Source: Syntrophaceae bacterium UBA2188
GTDB taxonomy: Bacteria; Desulfobacterota; BSN033; UBA1163
Direction of reading: 5' to 3'
Assembly (NCBI GenBank): GCA_002327985.1
Contig: DCVM01000072.1
Span: 5,620-11,389, forward strand
DNA length: 5,770 nt
The notes beneath the pieces were generated by a model. It had not been told where the DNA came from. It searched no databases and saw only the letters and a list, made by a program, of their open reading frames with translations. Of this stretch, positions 1 through 4,904 are shown one piece after another. A program made the translations under genes and the position numbers. Numbering within the stretch: the stretch's first letter is position 1; each line of letters starts with the position of its first letter.

Positions 1-150
1 GGGAAGGAAGCCGGGGAGTGCGCTCGGGCTGCTGTGATTCCGGCCATTGCGAATGCTATCTATGATGCAGTGGGGGTGAGAGTTCACAGAGTACCCATTA
101 CTCCAGAAAAATTACTCAATGCATTGAAGGCAAAGGAAGGACGAAGGTAA
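1..150 (+). CDS. Molybdenum hydroxylase large (molybdopterin-binding) subunit, C-terminal fragment
   Basis: The frame is open from base 1 and ends in TAA at 148-150, giving the last 49 residues of a protein whose start lies off the left edge. The fragment opens with GKEAGE, which matches the motif carrying the active-site glutamate of the xanthine dehydrogenase / aldehyde oxidase / 4-hydroxybenzoyl-CoA reductase family (here Glu6 of the fragment). It continues with PAIANAIYDAVGVR and PITPEKLLNAL, the typical C-terminal ending of these subunits. Family members bind the Mo-pterin cofactor and hydroxylate or dehydroxylate aromatic and heteroaromatic compounds or aldehydes, usually with FAD and 2Fe-2S partner subunits, which would lie upstream. 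The KEAGE form recalls the hydroxybenzoyl-CoA reductase-like branch, but the substrate cannot be fixed from 49 residues. The residues after the Glu (CARAA) differ from the more usual Gly/Pro-rich GEGP or GEPP. The next gene follows after 41 nt with no terminator, so co-transcription is likely. Confidence 0.88.
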   Translation, partial: GKEAGECARAAVIPAIANAIYDAVGVRVHRVPITPEKLLNALKAKEGRR

Positions 151-191
151 TCAGTTTTATAGGACTCTATAAAGAGGACAAAATTCTTCAA

Positions 192-926
192 ATGCTTTCG
201 AGAAAGGAGCTTGATCGATATTATAGACAAATTATATTCCCGGATTTTGATGTGAGAGGACAGGAAAAGTTAAAGAATTCTCATATTCTTATTGCCGGTG
301 TTGGGGGTCTGGGGAGTCTATCCTCGACTTACTTAACCCGGGCAGGTATCGGCCACATTACCCTTGTCGACAATGACCATGTTGAGCTCTCGGACTTAAA
401 TAGGCAGATTCTCTATCAGGATGAGAATATCGGAGAGAGGAAAGTCGATTCGGCTCACAAGAGGTTATTAGAGATGAACCCCCATGTAGAGATAACACCC
501 ATTTTTGAAAAGATCCGGAAAGAAAATGTTTTGAGTATCGTCAAGGGGGCTCAGGTTGTGGTCGACGGTCTGGACAATTTCGAGACACGATTTCTTCTAA
601 ATTCAATTTGTGTCAAGGAAAATATTCCTTTTATTTATGGAGGGATTGATGGATTAAATGGCGCCATCATGACGATTATACCCAACAAAACACCCTGCTT
701 AACCTGTCTGTTTAAAAACACCCCTACCGAAAAGAAAGATTTTCTTCCCGTATTTGGCTTTGTCCCTGGATTGATTGCAAGTCTCCAATCAATGGAAGCG
801 ATCAAACTATTGGCAAATATTGGCACCCCTTTAGCTGGAAAGCTGCTGTTATTTGACGGAAAAACAGGAGAATTTCTCTTATCCAAAACAAATAAAGACA
901 ACGATTGTCCAGTATGCGGAAAATGA
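192..926 (+). CDS. MoeB/ThiF/HesA-family E1-like adenylyltransferase
   Basis: This 244-residue protein is close in length to E. coli MoeB (about 249). Enzymes of this family use ATP to adenylate the C-terminal glycine of a MoaD/ThiS-type sulfur carrier before sulfur is loaded. Visible features in order: RYYRQI (9-14) with the Arg that reaches the neighbouring active site in MoeB dimers; the nucleotide-binding glycine loop GVGGLGS (36-42) in a Rossmann fold; Asp60/Asp62 and NRQ (70-72), the ATP and Mg contacts; Lys84; LDN (127-129) with the conserved Asp128; and a structural zinc site of CLTC (169-172) plus CPVC (239-242). SLQSMEAIKLL (198-208) is the classic family helix. The loop at 173-190, which carries the thioester or persulfide Cys in ThiF and Uba4-type enzymes, contains no Cys. 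There is no rhodanese domain. The start is the ATG with the usual MoeB-like N-terminus; its best ribosome site, GAGG at 174-177, lies rather far upstream (14 nt). The sulfur-carrier gene follows directly, so that carrier is the likely partner. MoeB, ThiF and HesA roles cannot be separated by sequence alone. Confidence 0.93.
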   Translation: MLSRKELDRYYRQIIFPDFDVRGQEKLKNSHILIAGVGGLGSLSSTYLTRAGIGHITLVDNDHVELSDLNRQILYQDENIGERKVDSAHKRLLEMNPHVEITPIFEKIRKENVLSIVKGAQVVVDGLDNFETRFLLNSICVKENIPFIYGGIDGLNGAIMTIIPNKTPCLTCLFKNTPTEKKDFLPVFGFVPGLIASLQSMEAIKLLANIGTPLAGKLLLFDGKTGEFLLSKTNKDNDCPVCGK

Positions 927-932
927 GAGATT

Positions 933-936
933 GGAG
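933..936 (+). promoter_or_regulatory. Ribosome binding site fixing the sulfur-carrier start
   Basis: GGAG lies 9 nt before ATG 946, just after the stop of the E1-like gene at 924-926. It supports ATG 946 over the longer open frame that begins inside the preceding gene. Confidence 0.55.
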
Positions 937-945
937 TTCAAAATT

Positions 946-1203
946 ATGGTAGTGAAAGTTAAGACCAATTTTTTTGGCCAGCCAGAGCTCGAAATGGGAA
1001 ATCCCACATTGAGAAAGATATTGTTAGAGTTATCGAATAAAACAAAATTTTCTATATTCGACCCCGTCAGCAACCAAATCCATGGGGAATTTAAAGTCTA
1101 CCTCAATGGAGTTGAACAGGAAGATACTTCCCATGGAATTGACACAGATCTGAAAGAGGGAGACAAGGTTGAAGTGACACTGGTCGTATTATCGGGAGGA
1201 TGA
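946..1203 (+). CDS. MoaD/ThiS-family sulfur-carrier protein (ubiquitin-like, C-terminal Gly-Gly)
   Basis: This is an 85-residue beta-grasp protein, the usual size for MoaD/ThiS. It begins with a beta strand (MVVKVKTNFF), then a helix around TLRKILLELS (21-30), then FKVYLNGVEQ (49-58), which corresponds to the conserved Asn-containing strand of MoaD. It continues with DTDLKEGDKVEV (66-77), matching the L-x-D/E-GD-x-V motif, and ends in VVLSGG, so the Gly-Gly that is adenylated and thiocarboxylated is already exposed and needs no protease. The frame stays open back to 853 inside the preceding gene. I chose ATG 946 because GGAG at 933-936 lies 9 nt before it, it avoids the overlap, and it gives a standard-length protein. 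TTG 931 is a weaker alternative. It sits 19 nt after the E1-like gene, so the two are probably one translation-coupled pair. The likely job is sulfur donation for molybdopterin, or for another thiolated product. No MoaE partner is visible in the window. Confidence 0.9.
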   Translation: MVVKVKTNFFGQPELEMGNPTLRKILLELSNKTKFSIFDPVSNQIHGEFKVYLNGVEQEDTSHGIDTDLKEGDKVEVTLVVLSGG

Positions 1204-1279
1204 ACTGACGACTTTATGGTATTAATTTTAGACTGGTTTCGCTAACAGAAATTTTTTTGAATTCGAGGAGAGATGAAAT

Positions 1280-2599
1280 ATGGAAAAAGTGATGATGTGG
1301 AAGCCGGAGTTGGAGACCATGCCAAGAGAGAAACTATTGGAGCATCAACTTCAGCTATTTAGAAAGCAGATGGCCTATGTCTATGAGCGGGCACCCTTCT
1401 ACCGAAGGAAGTTTGATGAGGCCGGGGTGAGGCCCGAACATATTAAGACGTTAGAAGACGTGAGTAAAATTCCTTTTACGGTCAAGGACGAATTGAGGCG
1501 GAGCCAGGAAAAATCTCCCCCCTTCGGAGACTTTCATTGTATCTCTCCAGAACAGGGGGTGAGGGTCTTCCAGACCACTGGGACGACTGGAATTCCGGTA
1601 AGGTCTTTATTAAGTAAAAAAGACTGGTTAGAAGTCTATTATGACCAGTTTATGTACTTTATGTATGGGTACGGAATTACCAAAGCCGATTCCATTTTCA
1701 TCCCCTTCAATTATGGACTCTACTTGGCCTGGTGGGGAATTCATTCATCGTTTGAGCAAGGAGGCGTTCTCGTCATTCCGGGTGGCGGGCAGAGTTCGGA
1801 GGACCGTATCAAAAATATCCTTGAATGGAAACCCACCGTCGTTTGTGGAACACCCACTTACATCCTTTTCCTCGGGGAGACGGCTAAGAAAATGGGTGTG
1901 GATCTATCTAAGACCACTGTTCGAATTGTCATTACGGCCGGAGAACCGGGGGCCCAGGTTCCATCCACTAAAAAATTGATTGAGACCACCTGGGGAGCTA
2001 AAAATTATGATGACATTGGTTCCACAGAAATTTCAAACTTCGGTTTTGAATGTGTGGCTCAGATGGGAACTCATATTATTGAAAGCATGTTTCTTGTAGA
2101 GGTAATTGATCCAGTAACGGGCAAAACCCTTGGTCCTAGCCAGGAGGGAGAACTGGTGCTCACAAACCTTTGCTGTGAATCCATGCCTTTGATACGATGG
2201 CGGATGGGCGATGTCGTTAAAGTCGATATTAAGAAGTGCGATTGTGGACGGACATTCCTTCGACTGGAGGGAGGAATCATCGGCCGGGCAGATGACATGT
2301 TTCAATTTGGAGGAGTCAATATCTTTCCCTCAGCCATTGAGAATTTCGTTCGTGAGACAAAAGAGTTCTCAAATGAATATCAAGTCATCGCCCCTAAAAT
2401 GGGCTCAGGAAAACATCTCAGGATTCGGGTCGAACCCTCTTCTCCCTCTCTTTCAAAAGAGGAGATGGATCGAGCAGTGAAGGCCTTCAAAGAAATTTTC
2501 AAATTTCGAATTGGTGTCAGTCCAGATGTAGAAGTGGTTAAGATCGGTGAACTTCCCCGATTTGAGGGCAAAGCCAAACGAGTGATCAGGGAGACGTAA
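1280..2599 (+). CDS. Phenylacetate-CoA ligase (PaaK) family adenylate-forming enzyme
   Basis: The 439-residue protein has the length of PaaK-type aryl-CoA ligases (about 430-440). These cytoplasmic enzymes use ATP to make an acyl-adenylate from a carboxylic acid and then a CoA thioester. Visible features: a PaaK-like N-terminus with RAPFYRRKFDEAGV (37-50) and IPFTVKDELR (64-73); the phosphate-binding loop QTTGTTGIP (98-106); YDDIGSTE (243-250) where family members usually have a YG-x-SE signature; EGELVLT (289-295); RWRMGD (306-311) with the ribose-binding Asp311; CDCGR (320-324); the hinge region GRADDMFQFGGVNIFP (335-350), a PaaK hallmark; and the C-terminal EGKAKRVIRE (429-438), which supplies the catalytic Lys (431 or 433). 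The start ATG 1280 has GAGGAG at 1265-1270, 9 nt upstream. The substrate is probably an aromatic or similar acid but is not shown by the sequence. The motif differences from true PaaK suggest another acid than phenylacetate. It follows the sulfur carrier after 76 nt and precedes a carboxylate or amino-acid type importer. Confidence 0.92.
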   Translation: MEKVMMWKPELETMPREKLLEHQLQLFRKQMAYVYERAPFYRRKFDEAGVRPEHIKTLEDVSKIPFTVKDELRRSQEKSPPFGDFHCISPEQGVRVFQTTGTTGIPVRSLLSKKDWLEVYYDQFMYFMYGYGITKADSIFIPFNYGLYLAWWGIHSSFEQGGVLVIPGGGQSSEDRIKNILEWKPTVVCGTPTYILFLGETAKKMGVDLSKTTVRIVITAGEPGAQVPSTKKLIETTWGAKNYDDIGSTEISNFGFECVAQMGTHIIESMFLVEVIDPVTGKTLGPSQEGELVLTNLCCESMPLIRWRMGDVVKVDIKKCDCGRTFLRLEGGIIGRADDMFQFGGVNIFPSAIENFVRETKEFSNEYQVIAPKMGSGKHLRIRVEPSSPSLSKEEMDRAVKAFKEIFKFRIGVSPDVEVVKIGELPRFEGKAKRVIRET

Positions 2600-2620
2600 A
2601 ATAGGAACCCATTAAATAGA

Positions 2621-2630
2621 AAGGAGGTGA
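2621..2630 (+). promoter_or_regulatory. Orphan perfect Shine-Dalgarno sequence without a substantial ORF
   Basis: AAGGAGGTGA complements the bacterial 16S rRNA tail over all ten bases, yet no normal gene follows. Possible products are only minute: GTG 2627 gives seven codons to TAA 2648-2650 but overlaps the site, TTG 2637 (about 8-9 nt downstream) gives two codons to TGA 2643-2645, and TTG 2642 gives two. It may be the remnant of a deleted gene start, the ribosome site of a minimal leader peptide, or chance. Confidence 0.5.
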
Positions 2631-2732
2631 ACCTTATTGAATTGATTTAAGCCGATTCCATTTATACCACCTTGTCTGAAGATTAGTGTTGATTTTTTGG
2701 GAATGGCATAATAGCATAGCAGAAAACTTTTG

Positions 2733-2740
2733 AAGGAGGT
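2733..2740 (+). promoter_or_regulatory. Strong ribosome binding site of the substrate-binding protein gene
   Basis: AAGGAGGT ends 4 nt before ATG 2745, a short but workable spacing. It decides the start: the upstream in-frame TTG 2730 lies before this site and would translate through it. Confidence 0.85.
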
Positions 2741-2744
2741 CCAT

Positions 2745-4028
2745 ATGAAAAACAAAGCATTGGTAGATCGTATTGGCATAAAGTTACTCCTCATATTAAG
2801 CATCCTCCCCTTTATTTGTATTCTATCCCCTAACCTATCAACAGCTCAGTCCATTGTACTCGGTGTCCCTATTTCCCGGGGATATCCAGATGGGGTGGAT
2901 GCAGAGCGAGGAATCACTTTGGCAGTAGAAGAAATTAATGCCAAAGGCGGAATTAACGTAGCTGGAACAATGCGTCCATTGAAACTTGAAATAAGCGACA
3001 CCCGTGACCTTGAACCAGGTGTCCCGGTGGCAGAGGCACTTCTGGCAGTGGAAAGATTAATTATAGAGAAAAAGGCAAATTTTATTGTGGGGGGTCCTAT
3101 CCGGTCAGAGGGGGCTCTGGCAGCAATGGACGTATTGTCTAAACACAAGACCGTGTCAATCCTCTCCGCAGGAGTTTTAAGCCCTGCTTACCACAAGCGG
3201 ATCGCTGAGAATTACGATAAATATAAATATTGCTTTAGAACCACGGGGAGTGTCGTCCCTATGATAGGAGGGGCAATTGGGACGTTTGAGTCGATTAAAG
3301 CTAAAAAAGGGTTTGACAAAGCTTTTATTATGGTGCAGGATGTCGCCCATGCTCGAGCGGCTGGAAATGCTCTGAAAGAAGGACTTGAAAAAAAGGGATG
3401 GAAAATCATTGGCTATGAGATCTATCCCACTGGAACGACCGACTTCTCTGTTGGACTATCCAAAGCCAAGGACGGAAAAGCACAGTATTTGATCCCGTGG
3501 TTTGATATGCCTGAAGTCTCGATTTTGATGAAGCAGTGGTATGATATGAAAGTGCCGACGTTACCCATTGGTTACATTCATGCCCTTCAGGATGAAGGGA
3601 CATGGAAAGCCACTGATGGTAAAGTGGCAAGCTCCGTTGTTCTCTATGCCAAGGCAGGTTCGGTGGCGACCCAGGCCATTCCCATGAGCGAGACCTTCGT
3701 TTCCGGCCACAAGAAGAAGTACGGAATAGAGCCCAGGTCAGAATGGACATCGACCAGTTATACAGTAGTTTACATTCTAAAAGACGCCATCGAGCGGGCC
3801 AAGAGCCTTGAACCCGATTCCATCATCGCGGCCTTAGAAAAAACCGACATGATGGGAACTTACGGCAGGGTAAAGTTTGATCCAAAGAGTCACCAAATTA
3901 TTGAGAACGGTGACCCAAAAGAGACTGCTGTAGGCATGTGGGCCCAATGGATAGACGGCAAGAGAGTGGTTGTCTTCCCAGATAAAATAGCGACTCGAAG
4001 TTTAGAGCTGCCCCCCTGGATGAAATGA
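2745..4028 (+). CDS. Branched-chain amino acid-type (LivK-like) ABC transporter substrate-binding protein
   Basis: From ATG 2745 the protein has 427 residues, somewhat longer than typical LivK proteins. It has a clear Sec signal peptide: a Lys/Arg-bearing start, a hydrophobic core at 14-28, and a likely signal peptidase I cut after Ala34 (LSTA, then QS). There is no lipobox Cys, so a soluble periplasmic protein is expected. The mature part opens with IVLGVPISRGYPDGVDAERG (37-56) and LAVEEINAKGGINVAG (59-74), the standard opening of type I periplasmic binding proteins of the Leu/Ile/Val (peripla_BP_6) family. VGGPIRSEGALAAMDV (115-130) and SILSAGVLSP (138-147) form the first-lobe ligand region. 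YDKYKYCFRTTGS (157-169) and YPTGTTDFSVGLSK (227-240) are also family-typical. YGRVKFDP and the Gly/Trp-rich MWAQWIDGKRVVVFP near the end close the fold. Members bind amino acids but also aromatic acids, urea or amides. The neighbouring CoA ligase points to a carboxylate ligand (inference). LivH follows after only 6 nt. Confidence 0.93.
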   Translation: MKNKALVDRIGIKLLLILSILPFICILSPNLSTAQSIVLGVPISRGYPDGVDAERGITLAVEEINAKGGINVAGTMRPLKLEISDTRDLEPGVPVAEALLAVERLIIEKKANFIVGGPIRSEGALAAMDVLSKHKTVSILSAGVLSPAYHKRIAENYDKYKYCFRTTGSVVPMIGGAIGTFESIKAKKGFDKAFIMVQDVAHARAAGNALKEGLEKKGWKIIGYEIYPTGTTDFSVGLSKAKDGKAQYLIPWFDMPEVSILMKQWYDMKVPTLPIGYIHALQDEGTWKATDGKVASSVVLYAKAGSVATQAIPMSETFVSGHKKKYGIEPRSEWTSTSYTVVYILKDAIERAKSLEPDSIIAALEKTDMMGTYGRVKFDPKSHQIIENGDPKETAVGMWAQWIDGKRVVVFPDKIATRSLELPPWMK

Positions 4029-4034
4029 GTCGAG

Positions 4035-4901
4035 ATGAATATATTTATTTTTGGGCTCGTTAACAGTATTATTTTAGCTTTAATCGCCAGTGGTTTTGCC
4101 TTGGTCTATGGTGTCAGCCGATTAGCTAATTTCGCTCATGGTGCACTGTATATCTTGGTAGGATTTGCCACTTGGCTCTTCTTAAACCGGTTAGGGATAA
4201 ACTACATCGTATCAATACTCCTTTCTATCATTATTGTGTCGGTTATTGGCGCTGGGATCTACCGTTTGTTCCTTATCCGGGTCAAGGGTATGCCGGCATC
4301 TGAGATTATTGCTTCTTTAGCCTTGGGCATAGCTATTATGGAGCTGTTCCGCTGGAGGGGGTTTATAAGCGAAGCTTATATGCTCCCTCCTTTCGTTAAG
4401 GGTTCGGTAAGTATAGCCGGAGTGATGATCGATTGGCAGCGGCTCATCATCATCGGCGTGGGCTTGGCCATGATGTGTTCTTTATGGCTGTTTACTCACT
4501 ATACTAAAGTTGGCCTATCTCTTAGGGCGATCGCTCAAGATAAACATGCCAGTATGATGTCAGGGATCGAGCCGGATCGAACCGCGGTGATATCTTTAGC
4601 TATTGGATCAGCATTAGCCGGAGTCGCTGCTGTCGTCATCCTCCCTCTGGGTAATATAACCGTAGAAACAGGATATATGGTTCTAACCAATGCCATAGCC
4701 GTGTGTATTATCGGAGGACTTGGGAGTTGGGCGGGTGTCTTCGCCGGGGCTTTTCTGTTAGGTTTTGCTGAAATATTGACTGCAGCCTTTATCGGACCAC
4801 AATGGCAAATGGTGGTCGTTTTGCTATTCATTATTCTTACATTGATACTCAAACCTTCAGGACTTCTTGGAAAACAAAAGGAGCTTGAGGAAAGGGTTTA
4901 A
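4035..4901 (+). CDS. LivH-type inner-membrane permease of branched-chain amino acid ABC transporter
   Basis: The 288-residue protein is very hydrophobic with about eight predicted membrane segments, the LivH size and pattern. Diagnostic motifs: GLVNSIILALIASGFALVYG (7-26) followed by NFAHGALY (32-39), the LivH N-terminal signature; the cytoplasmic EAA-type loop VGLSLRAIAQDKHASMMSGI (159-178), which docks on the ATPase; GGLGSWAGVFAGAFLLG (227-243); and LKPSGLLGK (272-280) at the C-terminus. It forms the channel together with the LivM-like product. The ATG lies 6 nt after the stop of the binding-protein gene and has only a poor ribosome site, so translation probably depends on coupling to the upstream gene. 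The cargo is not encoded in these motifs; related permeases serve importers of amino acids, urea and aromatic acids. Confidence 0.95.
   Translation: MNIFIFGLVNSIILALIASGFALVYGVSRLANFAHGALYILVGFATWLFLNRLGINYIVSILLSIIIVSVIGAGIYRLFLIRVKGMPASEIIASLALGIAIMELFRWRGFISEAYMLPPFVKGSVSIAGVMIDWQRLIIIGVGLAMMCSLWLFTHYTKVGLSLRAIAQDKHASMMSGIEPDRTAVISLAIGSALAGVAAVVILPLGNITVETGYMVLTNAIAVCIIGGLGSWAGVFAGAFLLGFAEILTAAFIGPQWQMVVVLLFIILTLILKPSGLLGKQKELEERV
4887..4896 (+). promoter_or_regulatory. Ribosome binding site supporting a TTG start for the LivM-like gene
   Basis: GAGGAAAGGG inside the last codons of the LivH-like gene ends 8 nt before TTG 4905. The TTG follows two adjacent stop codons (TAA 4899-4901 and TAA 4902-4904) in the same frame, so nothing earlier can be the start. 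Confidence 0.5.
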
Positions 4902-4904
4902 TAA

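Larger units (their letters stand above)
2600..2744 (+). other. 145-nt intergenic gap between ligase and transporter genes
   Basis: This is the longest non-coding stretch. No ORF of more than a few codons follows from any start within it except the in-frame TTG 2730 just before the transporter gene. It contains an orphan Shine-Dalgarno sequence near its left end, a T-rich segment (2692-2698) and an AT-rich segment around 2707-2718. I found no stable hairpin followed by a T-run, so no intrinsic terminator is called for the ligase gene. A weak sigma70-like pair, TTGATT 2689-2694 and TAGCAT 2712-2717 with a 17-nt spacer, matches only four of six bases at each box. A separate transcript for the transporter genes is therefore possible but not shown. 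Confidence 0.6.

Noticed and set aside
853..945. N-terminal extension of the sulfur-carrier frame into the E1-like gene
   Set aside because: The added 31 residues have no counterpart in MoaD/ThiS proteins, overlap the preceding gene by 74 nt, and ATG 946 has its own ribosome site.
1235..1258. Possible intrinsic terminator after the sulfur-carrier gene (GGTTTC, 7-nt loop, GAAATT, T-run 1252-1258)
   Set aside because: The stem has only four Watson-Crick pairs, mostly A-T, plus two G-U pairs, too weak to call a terminator.
1641..2577. Several overlapping ORFs of 65-112 codons on both strands within the ligase gene
   Set aside because: They lie wholly inside the well-supported ligase reading frame and show no family motifs; they are shadows of its coding bias.
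2704..2720. Sigma54-like promoter (TGGCAT ... AGC) before the transporter genes
   Set aside because: The GG and GC elements are 14 rather than 12 nt apart and the -12 box TTGC is absent.
2730..2744. TTG 2730 as start of the substrate-binding protein
   Set aside because: It lies upstream of the AAGGAGGT at 2733-2740, which is correctly placed for ATG 2745; the ATG start also gives a standard signal peptide.
2612..2803. 63-codon minus-strand ORF across the intergenic gap
   Set aside because: It has no ribosome site or recognisable protein features and overlaps the ribosome site and signal peptide of the binding-protein gene.
2846..3750. Minus-strand ORFs of 65-114 codons inside the substrate-binding protein gene
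   Set aside because: They are antisense to a clearly coding frame, have no domain features, and lack ribosome sites.
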